DNA from: Sphaerospermopsis aphanizomenoides BCCUSP55
GTDB lineage: Bacteria > Cyanobacteriota > Cyanobacteriia > Cyanobacteriales > Nostocaceae
Direction of reading: 5' to 3'
DNA: 64,000 nt
Assembly (NCBI RefSeq): GCF_001586785.1
Contig: NZ_LUFH02000017.1
Span: forward strand, 1-64,000
Below are positions 26,703-35,520 of this stretch, one piece after another. The notes beneath the pieces were generated by a model. The model ran no database searches. It saw only the letters and a list, made by a program, of their open reading frames with translations, and was not told the origin of the DNA. The translations under genes were made by a program, and so were the position numbers. Position 1 is the stretch's first letter. Every line of letters begins with the position of its first letter.

Positions 26703-27473
26703 CTAAGAACTTTGAGTAGCAAGGGTAGAACGTGGATTACTGAATCTCTCTTTCGCTAACTTTGTTTGTGATTGTGGAACATTGGCGTTCAAAATTTCCA
26801 TATTAAATCTATATCCGACATTGCGGATAGTTTGAATTAAACTGGGTTGACGCGGATCAAGTTCCACTTTTTTTCGCAGTGATAAAACATGAGTATCAAT
26901 GGTACGAGGATTATCAATAGCATCAGGCCAAGCGCGACGCAATAATTCCGATCTACTCAAAGGTACTCCCCCAGCTTGCGCTAGAACATACAGCAAACTA
27001 AATTCTTGGGGTGTTAAATCAATAAACTCCCCTTGGAATCGGACACGGCGCTGTATTAAATCAATTTGTAAAGTGCCATAATCCAAATAAGCTGGTGCTG
27101 TAGGTGTGCGCTTGCGACGGATTAACGCTTCCACTCTAGCCAGAAATTCTTGCATCCCAAAAGGTTTGCTTAAATAATCATCGGCTCCTGCTTTTAAACC
27201 AGCAACTACATCTGCTTCATTGTTTCGAGCAGATAGCATCAGAATTAGAGGCTGTTGCTGACGATTTAACCAACGACAAAATTCAATGCCGTCACCATCT
27301 GATAAATCCGCATCTAGAATGACTAGGGTTGGTTGGTGGCTTAAAAAAACTTCCCTTGCTTGATAAATACTGGCGGCTTGATGTACTCGGTATTCCAGCT
27401 GTTGCAAGTGCCAACCCAGCAACGACCTCAGATGGGGATTCCCCTCAACGATTTCAATACAAACCGAACCCAC
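26703..27473 (-). CDS. OmpR-family response regulator, possibly NblR-like
   Basis: 256 residues: receiver (1-120), winged-helix effector (about 135-230, LTPQEFSLLYVLAQAGG and RTIDTHVLSLRKKVE) and a 25-residue polar tail. Phospho-acceptor D54 (VILDADL) and K (LSKPFG) are present, but the acidic pair at the N-terminus is E10-G11 in IVEGNPH instead of two acids, so Mg binding and phosphorylation may be weak. The text is reminiscent of NblR, which triggers phycobilisome degradation and can work unphosphorylated; that assignment is tentative. No kinase gene is adjacent. Confidence 0.75.
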   Translation of the reverse strand: MGSVCIEIVEGNPHLRSLLGWHLQQLEYRVHQAASIYQAREVFLSHQPTLVILDADLSDGDGIEFCRWLNRQQQPLILMLSARNNEADVVAGLKAGADDYLSKPFGMQEFLARVEALIRRKRTPTAPAYLDYGTLQIDLIQRRVRFQGEFIDLTPQEFSLLYVLAQAGGVPLSRSELLRRAWPDAIDNPRTIDTHVLSLRKKVELDPRQPSLIQTIRNVGYRFNMEILNANVPQSQTKLAKERFSNPRSTLATQSS

Positions 27474-28029
27474 AGTGGCAAGACCCCTTAGCGTCGATGA
27501 CTCTCAAATTAACAAGCTCAAGCTTAAGGTTTTGTAGTCTTTGTTACTTCAATTGCTATTATCTTTACATTTAACCATATAAAATCTTGCAATAAATTTA
27601 ATTTTGCCTTTGCCCGTCTGTGATTGATGAATTTTTTTGGCAAAATTAACAATTTTTTTTTCGCTAATCTTACATCCTCCAGGAGGAGTATAGTAGACTA
27701 AATAAACAATCCTGAATTAACCTAGCTCATTAGCTGGACTAATTCTGTCAAGCTCAAAATGTAGGCAAATTGCATTTGTTATTACTAGGTTCTGCTTGTC
27801 CGCTAACCATTAAATCACCCTATTCAAAGGCGAAATCATAAAAATAGTTTACCAAACCATCTTCTGCGGGGATTTCTAGAATAGGATCTAATTCAGTTCT
27901 TAGCTGCTGGGGGGTCAAACCCAACGTCACAATCTTAACTTTGGGTTAATACTTAAGAAAGAAGTTCTACTTCACTTTCAAGCGTAAATCATTTACAATT
28001 CTCATTCCAAAGAGAGTAAAACAGCAGTT
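27474..28029. other. Gap with a protein-like remnant
   Basis: About 556 bp between divergent genes. It holds a short frame with protein-like composition on the minus strand (27820-27930), a small inverted repeat CCTCCAGGAGG (near 27675) and no other recognisable feature. Confidence 0.45.
27820..27930 (-). pseudogene. Short protein-like frame, probably a gene remnant
   Basis: A GTG at 27930 opens 36 codons ending TAG at 27820: VTLGLTPQQLRTELDPILEI then PAEDGLVNYFYDFAFE. The amino-acid composition (acidic, regular codon use, no repeats) looks like real protein and reads as a C-terminal end, with a stop codon six codons above the GTG. I do not recognise the family. It may be the 3' end of a deleted gene or a very small gene. 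Confidence 0.35.
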
Positions 28030-28284
28030 ATGCTCCAAGACACACAAACCATCCGATATTACCAAAGACTTACAGACGCCTTCGTCGAGCTATGGAATCG
28101 CGGTTATCGCATGGATGATATGCGGATGTATTTGGATGGATATCTAGCCGCACTGCGACAAAGTAACGCCATAGAACCTTATCTGATTCATCGTCTAGAA
28201 GAGGAAGCAGGCCGCTACTTGTACGATGCATCAAACTTTGTTATGGCACAGCCGGAGCCAGAACGACAGCACGGCTACTACTAA
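28030..28284 (+). CDS. DUF6761 family small protein
   Basis: 84 residues, predicted to be helical, with regularly spaced aromatic and charged residues (RYYQRLTDAFVELWNRGYRM, then DGYLAALRQSNAIEPYLIHR). This text is typical of a small family conserved across cyanobacteria (DUF6761, recalled from memory) with no known function. No signal or membrane segment. A clear intrinsic terminator lies about 125 bp downstream, so the transcript is monocistronic. Confidence 0.75.
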   Translation: MLQDTQTIRYYQRLTDAFVELWNRGYRMDDMRMYLDGYLAALRQSNAIEPYLIHRLEEEAGRYLYDASNFVMAQPEPERQHGYY

Positions 28285-28407
28285 AGACAGTTTACCCGTC
28301 TATTTGTTGCTACCGTACATTGCCGCAGAAGATCATAGCACAATTTTTGTATTGGTCAACTGTATCCAACGGTAGAAAATTTTGGAAACACTATATACAA
28401 GAAGAAC

Positions 28408-28441
28408 ATCCCCTTAGTGTTATGCGACTGAGGGGATTTTT
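28408..28441 (+). terminator. Intrinsic terminator after the DUF6761 gene
   Basis: ATCCCCTTAGT, 8-nt loop, ACTGAGGGGAT: an 11-bp stem with one G-T pair, followed by TTTT. Confidence 0.85.
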
Positions 28442-28486
28442 GGATTGTATTGTAAAATCATGAGTTGTGAGTATAAACTGTTATAT

Positions 28487-28526
28487 AAAAAAAGCCCCTG
28501 AAAATGGTATATACCTCATTTTCATG
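28487..28526 (-). terminator. Intrinsic terminator for the glutaredoxin gene
   Basis: On the minus strand TGAAAATG, a GTATATAC-containing loop, CATTTTCA, then GGGGC and seven Ts. It faces the DUF6761 terminator, so the convergent transcripts are separated. Confidence 0.75.
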
Positions 28527-28659
28527 GACAATTAAAATAGAAAAAATTTATAGCAACAGTCAAGGTGTTTAGGACATCAACAGATGATAAAACCTAGACC
28601 CTAAAAGCCTTTTAACTGGAGTCACCTGTCTAGAGTCACCTGTCACCGGCTATAATATT

Positions 28660-28983
28660 TTAGGAAGCTAGTGTGACTTCCACCAGTTCCTGCAATTCGC
28701 CACTTTGATACATTTCAATCAAAATATCAGAACCGCCAACAAATTTACCATCAATGTAAACTTGAGGAATTGTTGGCCAGTCAGAATATTCTTTAATGCC
28801 TTGACGAATTTCATGGTCAGAGAGAACGTCAACTGTTTCAAAAGGAACTCCCAATGTATTGAGGATCTGGACAACATTGTTAGAGAAACCACATTGAGGC
28901 ATTAACTTGTTTCCCTTCATGAAAACCATAATCTTGTTTTGTTGTACCAAGTTATCAATTTTCTCTTTGAGTTCTGGAGTCAT
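28660..28983 (-). CDS. grxD: Monothiol glutaredoxin, Grx4 family
   Basis: 107 residues with the CGFS active site (PQCGFSNNVV, Cys about 32), the glutathione-binding TIPQVY segment and GGSDI. CGFS glutaredoxins bind a bridging 2Fe-2S cluster with glutathione and act in Fe-S carriage and iron signalling, commonly with BolA proteins. A BolA gene lies 300 bp upstream on the same strand. The usual length. A terminator follows about 135 bp after the stop. Confidence 0.93.
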   Translation of the reverse strand: MTPELKEKIDNLVQQNKIMVFMKGNKLMPQCGFSNNVVQILNTLGVPFETVDVLSDHEIRQGIKEYSDWPTIPQVYIDGKFVGGSDILIEMYQSGELQELVEVTLAS

Positions 28984-29283
28984 GGTTTTTTACTTCCTTG
29001 TTGCTAAGATTCAAAAGTCAACCTATTTTGGATTTTAGATGTGGGATTGATTGGATAAGAGCAGGTGCATCTTGACAGAGTTGAAAGTTTGTTTAGCTCT
29101 TAGTTTTGCTATCTGCTGATGTTTTAATCATCTTGGCTTTTACTACAAATCAATCCACAATTGGCTTCTTCAATCTAAAATCCCTGGTTGAATAAAATTT
29201 TTAGATTTTGATTTGTGAAATGAAGGTTTTTTATTCTCACTTCAAAATCTAATATTGCAAATCTAAAATTATTTTATTGCTTG
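28984..29283. other. Gap between bolA and grxD genes
   Basis: 300 bp, AT-rich, with scattered AAAATC/GATTTT repeats. No gene or clear promoter seen. The distance makes separate promoters for the two genes possible. Confidence 0.4.
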
Positions 29284-29520
29284 TCAAGTGGTGGGAGTGG
29301 ATGTTTTGAGAGCCAAGGCATGAATTGCTTCAGTTGACATAGCTTGCCGCAATGCACCATAAACTAACTGGTGTTGTTGGACAAGTTTCTTACCTGCAAA
29401 CTGCGATGAAACTACTGTCACCTGATAGTGATCACCACCACCAGTCAAGTCTTGCACTTGAACTTCTGCATCAGGCAGTTCCGCCTTGATCATTTCCTCA
29501 ACCTGCTGCGGACTAATCAT
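29284..29520 (-). CDS. BolA family protein
   Basis: 78 residues. The BolA fold is recognisable: an N-terminal helix ([23 protein letters not shown]), the [14 protein letters not shown] strand region with a His that can bind the Fe-S cluster shared with Grx4, and the helix [14 protein letters not shown]. It pairs with the CGFS glutaredoxin downstream. Such short BolA proteins in cyanobacteria are usually of the BolA2/IbaG-like type. Confidence 0.88.
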   Translation of the reverse strand: MISPQQVEEMIKAELPDAEVQVQDLTGGGDHYQVTVVSSQFAGKKLVQQHQLVYGALRQAMSTEAIHALALKTSTPTT

Positions 29521-29654
29521 CGCAATTCCTGAAAAAACTTACTTCTCTATTATTATCAGGGAACAGGGAATAGGGAACAGGGAATATGAGAATAGTTATT
29601 TTTATTCTGCTCACCCAGCCTACCCATTATGCCTGCTTCCCTACACTCTACTCC

Positions 29655-30215
29655 CTATTTTGAACCTTGTCGTGGATAGGCTGTATCTACAAAGCCTAAT
29701 TCAAAAAGTTGTTGATAGGCTTTTTTGCCTAATTCCCGTGTAGGGTTTTGACTCTTAATAATTTGAATCAATAACGGCACTGCCAGTTCTGGTTGATTTA
29801 AGGCGCGATGTACTAATGCTAACTGATAAGTCGCTTCATCTCGCTTTTGGGCAGTATTTAGGGCATTTTTCCGGAGGACATCAGAGATTCTAATGTCAAT
29901 CCCGGCGAAACTGGCGTTTAAGTCTTGGTAGAAATTAGATAGCTGATTATAAACTTGACGTGCTTCTTGGAGTTTTTTAGCAGCTAAGTTGTAGTTTTGA
30001 CCGGAAACAGCTTGTTCTGCTTCTTTCATCAAGCGATCGCCACCTGCCATGCTTAAGATACTGTTATTTTGGCTGGTAGGACGCAGGGTGTTAGGGTCAT
30101 TACCATCAATAGGTTGTGCTTGGTTTGCGGTGGGTAACTGTGCTACCTGAGCCTGCACAGGTGATAGCAGGCCAAGGACTGCTATGAGTGATAGAGAAGT
30201 AGCAGCAAGGTTCAT
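29655..30215 (-). CDS. Exported TPR-like protein, cyanobacterial
   Basis: 186 residues. A Sec signal peptide (MNLAATSLSLIAVLGLLSPV, cut after QAQ or similar at about residue 23) and a low-complexity linker precede helical repeats (KEAEQAVSGQNYNLAAKKLQEARQVY, and TYQLALVHRALNQPELAVPLL) that resemble TPR units. Probably periplasmic and scaffold-like. I cannot name a partner. The gap to bolA holds repeats (GGGAACAGGGAATA). Confidence 0.6.
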   Translation of the reverse strand: MNLAATSLSLIAVLGLLSPVQAQVAQLPTANQAQPIDGNDPNTLRPTSQNNSILSMAGGDRLMKEAEQAVSGQNYNLAAKKLQEARQVYNQLSNFYQDLNASFAGIDIRISDVLRKNALNTAQKRDEATYQLALVHRALNQPELAVPLLIQIIKSQNPTRELGKKAYQQLFELGFVDTAYPRQGSK

Positions 30216-30464
30216 GAGGTGAATTAGTGTAACAAGTCTCTAAAAAATTTATCCAAACTTCAGGTATCTTAACTCGGTTTGTTTCAGATACAACAAAGCA
30301 GATGGGAAAAAGCTAACAGAGTTGACATCAGGGTGGAAAAGTCGTCAGTTGTCGGTTGTCAGTGTCTGATCTGTTCCCTGTTCCCTATTCGCTGAGATAA
30401 CTTTCTCTGATTTAGACTGGAAATCGTTGGAATATAGTTCCATAATTAAAACATTAATTAATCT

Positions 30465-32573
30465 ATGAGCGATCGCATCAGTTTGTCTGATTATCAAACC
30501 ACAGGTGTACCCGTAAGCAGTTTGGGAGAAGTTTTACAACGTGGTGGTGAAGAGTTAATTTTAGAAAAGGTTTTGGATCGTTTCACCATCCGTCTAAATG
30601 ATAACGTTTCGCTGGGACAACTTTCTCAGGTTGCTGGTAGTGTTTGGCGGCGTACAATCCCCAGAGCAAAACTAGAAGTATTCACTGTTGAACCAAACCA
30701 GTTAGAGGTGGCCATTTCTCAAGCACGGGCTGATGAAAAAGTAGCTTTTGGTAGTCATGTTTACAAGTTTAAAGATAATCCAGGCACTTATGTTTATTTA
30801 AGTGACCAAATTACGATTCAATTTGCTACTTGGGTAGACTCTGCCAAAATTAATACTATAGCAACTACATTTAGTTTAATTGAAAATCAACCAGTTTTAG
30901 GTCTACCTAATACATTTATATTTCTCATTAGCAAACAAGCAACAGAAAACCCTATTAAAATTACGAATCACCTGCAAGGACTCCCAGAAGTTTTAGCGGC
31001 TGAACCCAATATTTTCATTCAGCAAGAACCACATTACAAACCCAATGATTCTCTCTATCCCCAACAATGGTATCTGAATCACAATAGCGGTAATCTCTTG
31101 GAAGTCGGTTCTCATATTTCTGTAGAACAAGCTTGGGATATTACTCGCGGAGTTCGTTCTGTAGTTGTGGCAGTAGTTGATGATTCCTTTGATTTGAATC
31201 ACCCAGATTTTCAAGGTATGGGCAAAGTTGTCGCTCCCAGAGACTTGAAAGAAAATGATTTTTTACCTTTACCTGGAGAAAAGGAAACTAGTCACGGTAC
31301 TGCTTGTGCAGGAATAGCTGTCGCAGAAGAAAATGGTACAGGAATTGTTGGTGTTGCTCCCGGTTGTGCCTTGATGCCAATTCGCACCACGGGATATTTA
31401 GATGATGAATCTATTGAGGATATATTTAATTGGGCAATTGAGAAAGGTGCTAGTGTAATTTCTTGTAGTTGGGGAGCTTCTGCTGTTTATTTTCCCTTGT
31501 CTTTGCGTCAAAAGGCAGCAATTACTCGCGCTGCTACTCAAGGACGTAATGGGAAAGGATGTGTGATTATATTTGCTGCTGGCAATGCTAACCGCCCAAT
31601 TGATGGAATTGTCAGTGAGAAAAATTGGCCGAAGAATATTTTAGAAGGTAAGACAACTTGGTTAAGTGGTTTTGCTATTCACCCAGATGTAATTGCTGTG
31701 GCGGCTTCTACTAGTATGAATAAAAAAGCTGCTTATAGTAATTGGGGAGAAAATATTTCTGTGTGTGCGCCGAGTAACAATGCTCCTCCGGGAATGTGGT
31801 TTCAGGAAACGGGTTTTGTTTACACACAACCGACAATTACTACTTCTCTTTCTGGGTTGGGAATGTTAAGTACAGACCAGTTGGGGGTTGCTGGTTATGA
31901 TCGGGGTAATTTCACTAATAATTTCGGTGGTACTTCTAGTGCGACTCCTGTAGTTGCTGGTGTAGCGGCGTTAATTTTGTCAGCTAATCCTGATTTGACA
32001 GCGCAAGAAGTAAATCGCATTTTACAAGAAACAACTGATAAAATTGTTGATCCTGATGCTGATCCACAACTAGGTTTACGTGGAGGCACTTATGATAGTA
32101 GTGGTCATTGCATCTGGTTTGGTTATGGTAAGGTGAATGCTGCTAAGGCTGTACGTGCAGCACAGCAATTGCGTGTATCAGCATCAAGTCCTACTAAAGA
32201 ATTACGGGCTGAGAATAAAAGCCAGGTTGTGATTCCTGATTTTGATCGACGAGGAATTAGGAGTGCGATCGCTGTTAACGAAAATGTAACTGTGACAGAT
32301 ATTCAAGTGAAAGTGAATATCTCTCACGATTTTTTGGGAGACTTAGAAATTTATTTAATTGCGCCTAATAATCAGCAAGTTTTAATCCAAAGTCGGACTC
32401 TGGGAAGACAGACGCAATTAGATAGGACTTATACAGTGCGATCGCATCCTGTTCTCAAACAATTACTTTCTCTACCAGCTAAGGGACGTTGGCAACTACA
32501 AGTGATTGATTATTCACCTGAAGATGTGGGGAGAATTAATGGTTGGGAATTGGTGATAGGGTATGGGCATTGA
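30465..32573 (+). CDS. prcA: Subtilisin-like serine protease with P-domain (PrcA-like)
   Basis: 702 residues without a signal peptide. An N-terminal region of about 200 residues precedes the S8 domain, whose triad is D239 (AVVDDSFDLNHPDF), H277 (SHGTACAG) and S491 (GTSSATPVVAG), with the oxyanion N374 (AAGNAN). A convertase-type P domain covers about 598-702 (VTDIQVKVNISHDFLGDLE, then WQLQVIDYSPEDVGRINGWEL). Domain order and size match PrcA, the calcium-dependent protease of Anabaena that cleaves after Arg/Lys. The start codon overlaps a HIP1 site. Gene name by resemblance. STRRs follow the stop. Confidence 0.85.
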   Translation: MSDRISLSDYQTTGVPVSSLGEVLQRGGEELILEKVLDRFTIRLNDNVSLGQLSQVAGSVWRRTIPRAKLEVFTVEPNQLEVAISQARADEKVAFGSHVYKFKDNPGTYVYLSDQITIQFATWVDSAKINTIATTFSLIENQPVLGLPNTFIFLISKQATENPIKITNHLQGLPEVLAAEPNIFIQQEPHYKPNDSLYPQQWYLNHNSGNLLEVGSHISVEQAWDITRGVRSVVVAVVDDSFDLNHPDFQGMGKVVAPRDLKENDFLPLPGEKETSHGTACAGIAVAEENGTGIVGVAPGCALMPIRTTGYLDDESIEDIFNWAIEKGASVISCSWGASAVYFPLSLRQKAAITRAATQGRNGKGCVIIFAAGNANRPIDGIVSEKNWPKNILEGKTTWLSGFAIHPDVIAVAASTSMNKKAAYSNWGENISVCAPSNNAPPGMWFQETGFVYTQPTITTSLSGLGMLSTDQLGVAGYDRGNFTNNFGGTSSATPVVAGVAALILSANPDLTAQEVNRILQETTDKIVDPDADPQLGLRGGTYDSSGHCIWFGYGKVNAAKAVRAAQQLRVSASSPTKELRAENKSQVVIPDFDRRGIRSAIAVNENVTVTDIQVKVNISHDFLGDLEIYLIAPNNQQVLIQSRTLGRQTQLDRTYTVRSHPVLKQLLSLPAKGRWQLQVIDYSPEDVGRINGWELVIGYGH

Positions 32574-32580
32574 GGGGGCA

Positions 32581-32742
32581 GGGTGTAGGGTGTAGGGTGT
32601 AGGGTGTAGGGTGTAGGGGACAGACAAGTAACGAGCGATGAGTCATAAGTAGTGACAAGAAGACGAGTCAACCACTCGGTACTCGGTACTCGGTACTCGG
32701 TACTCGGTACTCGGTACTCTAGGGTGCAGGGTGCAGGGTGCA
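32581..32742 (+). repeat. Three consecutive heptamer STRRs
   Basis: GGGTGTA five times (32581-32615), ACTCGGT six times (32674-32715), then GGGTGCA three times (32722-32742). All lie between the protease and glycosyltransferase genes. Unit length is 7 bp in every case although the sequences differ. Confidence 0.95.
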
Positions 32743-32844
32743 GGGGGCAAGAGCAATTTGATCTGATATCTACAGTCCACCTGGGAAAAAATTTGATAGA
32801 CTAAGCTTCTATATATTCGGTGTGAGTCTAATTAATGACAGGCT

Positions 32845-33609
32845 ATGTATAAATCGCCTCAAAAATTTTCAGTGTTGGGCTTACCAGTTCATCTGATGAC
32901 AAACTATCAAAACTGGTTATTAGAATGCATAAAACAAGGGAAAGGGACTCATGTAGTCACGCTCAATGCAGAAATGAGTATGCAAGCAGAGCGAAATCTA
33001 TCCCTAGCAGAAGTGATTCAAAAAGCTGATCTAGTGATTCCAGATGGAGCAGGGGTTGTACTTTATTTGCAATGTTTTTTGCGGAAAAAAGTACAACGTT
33101 GTCCAGGAATTGAATTGGCAGAAAACCTGTTAAAACAAATTAGTCAGGAGAAAACACCCACCAAAGTATTTTTCTATGGAGGAGCGCCAGGAGTAGCGGA
33201 GACCGCAGCCGAATTTTGGCAGCAACAAGCTCCAAATCTCAATATAGTAGGCACTCATTCCGGCTATCACACCCCGGAAGAAGAGGAAATATTCAAGCAA
33301 ACCCTAACTCAGTTGCAGCCACAAGTGATATTTGTTGGTTTAGGAGTGCCACGTCAAGAGTTGTGGATTGCGAAAAACCGTCATTTGTGTAACCAAGCTA
33401 TTTGGATAGGTGTTGGTGGTAGTTTCGATATTTGGTCAGGTATAAAAACTCGCGCTCCCCATTGGCTGGCAGATAACAATTTAGAATGGTTATATCGTTT
33501 ATATCAAGAACCTTGGCGCTGGCGCAGAATGTTGGCTTTGCCTGAGTTTGCGCTCAAAGCCTTTGTTTATGGATTGACTGCTAAAGATGTCAACGGTGCT
33601 GAGTGTTAA
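32845..33609 (+). CDS. WecG/TagA/CpsF family glycosyltransferase
   Basis: 254 residues of the GT26 family, which transfers N-acetylmannosamine(uronate)-type sugars to lipid-linked acceptors in envelope polysaccharide synthesis. Family text is plain: THVVTLNAEMSMQAE, then ADLVIPDGAGVV with the catalytic acid, GGAPGVAETAAE, and GVGGSFDIWSGIKTRAPHWL. No membrane segment; it is a peripheral membrane enzyme. Downstream text to 33862 holds no credible gene. Confidence 0.92.
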   Translation: MYKSPQKFSVLGLPVHLMTNYQNWLLECIKQGKGTHVVTLNAEMSMQAERNLSLAEVIQKADLVIPDGAGVVLYLQCFLRKKVQRCPGIELAENLLKQISQEKTPTKVFFYGGAPGVAETAAEFWQQQAPNLNIVGTHSGYHTPEEEEIFKQTLTQLQPQVIFVGLGVPRQELWIAKNRHLCNQAIWIGVGGSFDIWSGIKTRAPHWLADNNLEWLYRLYQEPWRWRRMLALPEFALKAFVYGLTAKDVNGAEC

Positions 33610-33690
33610 TTGAAAACAGAAATCAGGATATGGGAATAGGGGTGGGGTCGAAAACCAGCAGTTTCTTAAACCCTCTTAACTTTGTGTCCT

Positions 33691-33722
33691 ACCCTGCGGG
33701 AAGCCGCTCCGCGTCTATGCGT
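33691..33722 (+). repeat. Dispersed GC-rich repeat
   Basis: CTGCGGGAAGCCGCTCCGCG followed by TCTATGCG. This GC-rich text with an internal GCGG/CCGC stem is a known kind of dispersed repeat in filamentous cyanobacteria. Confidence 0.45.
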
Positions 33723-33862
33723 TCTTTGTGGTTGATTCATCTCAAGCCTGGGAGCAATTGCCAGATGTCAAAAAAATTAACTTACACATTTGGGATGCTC
33801 CCTGGAATTTTGAATTTTGTATTTTGCTTTTGGGTGTTGTAAATTGTGAGGAAATTTGAGCA

Positions 33863-34609
33863 ATGCCAATATCAACAACTCCAGAAAAGACGGATACTTC
33901 TGTTCATCAAGAAGATACACCGAGTCAACAGCAAAATAGTCAGACTGGGACAATGGTAGAACTACGTTCTGTGTCCAAGACTTACATCAATGGTTATCAT
34001 GCTCTGTTGGATGTAAGTATTGATATCAAAAAAGGAGAATTTCTTTTTATCACTGGTCCGAGTGGTTCTGGGAAATCGACCTTTTTAAAATTGCTGTATG
34101 GTCAGGAGTTACCTACTCAGGGAGAGGTGATTGTTGATGGTATTAATGTAGCAAATCTGCGGGGCGATCGCTTGTCATTTCTGCGTCGTCGTATCGGTAT
34201 TGTGTTTCAAGATTATAAATTAATTCCCCAACGGACAGTAGCTGAAAATGTAACTTTTGTACTACAAGCACAAGGCTACACTCGTAAAGAAATTCAACGA
34301 CGCTTAGAACCGACTTTAAAATTAGTAGGGTTACTGTCTAAAGCTGACCGCTTTCCTGATCAGCTTTCTGGGGGAGAACAACAGCGGGTGAGTATTGCCA
34401 GAGCAATTATTGCCACTCCTCCACTGCTGTTAGCTGATGAACCAACGGGAAACCTTGACCCTGATAATTCTTGGCAAGTAATACAAATTCTCCAAAAATT
34501 AAATACTTTTGGAGCGACTGTAATTGTTACTACCCATGATGAACAGCTAGTCAGGCGGTGTAATCATCCAGTGGTACAGGTAAAAAATGGGCGATTGTAT
34601 AAAAAATAG
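33863..34609 (+). CDS. ftsE: Cell-division ATP-binding protein FtsE
   Basis: 248 residues. A polar 30-residue N-terminal extension precedes a complete ABC ATPase: Walker A GPSGSGKST, Q-loop FQDYKLIPQRT, signature LSGGEQQR, Walker B LLLADEP, H-loop THD. The text FQDYKLIPQRTVAENV and the LADEPTGNLD run fit FtsE rather than LolD. FtsE works with the membrane protein FtsX to control septal peptidoglycan hydrolysis. No ftsX follows; the next gene is convergent. Confidence 0.85.
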   Translation: MPISTTPEKTDTSVHQEDTPSQQQNSQTGTMVELRSVSKTYINGYHALLDVSIDIKKGEFLFITGPSGSGKSTFLKLLYGQELPTQGEVIVDGINVANLRGDRLSFLRRRIGIVFQDYKLIPQRTVAENVTFVLQAQGYTRKEIQRRLEPTLKLVGLLSKADRFPDQLSGGEQQRVSIARAIIATPPLLLADEPTGNLDPDNSWQVIQILQKLNTFGATVIVTTHDEQLVRRCNHPVVQVKNGRLYKK

Positions 34610-34631
34610 GGTGTGGGGTGTAGGGGAAAAG

Positions 34632-35381
34632 CTAATCAATCTCTTGTTTAACTTTTTGAGATATAGGTGCAAGAGGTTTACCAAGGTTAGATGCTGAAAT
34701 TGGTAATTTATCTAAAGTTTGCAAACTATTTAAAGCCGCTTCACGAATTACAACTTCTTCTTCTCTACTCAATAGCAATCGCAAGCATTCCACAACTTCT
34801 TCCTGTACTGAAGGATCAACCTGTTTGCGCGTAATAAATTTAGTTAGCTGACGCACTGCAAGCAATCGCTTTAAAGAGTCAGTTTCTGCTAGATTGTTTA
34901 ACAGTTCATCGAGATAGTCTTCTTCTCGGTTAACTTGAAGGTTGAATATTTGCCAAACCAATAACACTAAAGTTAGTAATGTTCCCAAACCTTGGACAAT
35001 AGCACCAACAGCCAGCCAAGGACTTGGAGAGTCAACCCAAATTGCAGCAGCTATATAACTAATAACAGTAGCAATTCCACCGCTGGCAACTGCTAAAGCT
35101 AACCGAATGTTAGCACTGGTTAAAAATTTACGTATTTCTAACCAATTTAAGCGCCAATTCCATTTAGGAATTGAGTAAGCTATGAGCATCACTAAAATGC
35201 CAACTGCAAGTGCTAACAACAGCTTCCAGTTCCACAACAGCATAGCAACAATAATTGTTAAGAAGGCAAGAATGCTTCCAGGTTCATAAAAACGTTTTAA
35301 ATTACGCTGCTTTGGGCTTCCTGTCTTAATCTCTGGAAGCTGATTAATTAATTGCCGCCAAGGAGACACAGCCTGTGCCAC
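34632..35381 (-). CDS. Membrane-anchored armadillo/HEAT-type protein
   Basis: 249 residues. About four membrane helices between residues 30 and 150 (ILAFLTIIVAMLLWNWKLLL, LAVGILVMLIAYSI, LALAVASGGIATVISYIAAA, GLGTLLTLVLLVWQIF) and a soluble C-terminal part of about 80 residues built of helical repeats (DSLKRLLAVRQLTKFI, EEVVIREAALNSLQTL). Homologues called 'armadillo-type fold-containing' occur in filamentous cyanobacteria. Function unknown. Convergent with ftsE, 22 bp apart. Confidence 0.65.
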   Translation of the reverse strand: MAQAVSPWRQLINQLPEIKTGSPKQRNLKRFYEPGSILAFLTIIVAMLLWNWKLLLALAVGILVMLIAYSIPKWNWRLNWLEIRKFLTSANIRLALAVASGGIATVISYIAAAIWVDSPSPWLAVGAIVQGLGTLLTLVLLVWQIFNLQVNREEDYLDELLNNLAETDSLKRLLAVRQLTKFITRKQVDPSVQEEVVECLRLLLSREEEVVIREAALNSLQTLDKLPISASNLGKPLAPISQKVKQEID

Positions 35382-35520
35382 AGTTATTACCTACTCAATT
35401 ACAAAACTACATTGATTAATATTAGTCACTTGTCAGTAGCAAAAGGTAATAAAGCAAAAGATTGTTCTTTTCCTACACCTTACACCCTACACCCTCTTCT
35501 TTCCCTGTCACCTGCTCAGG

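Noticed and set aside
33603-33842. A 79-codon open frame after the glycosyltransferase gene
   Set aside because: It runs through a dispersed GC-rich repeat and has no protein-like text; likely chance.
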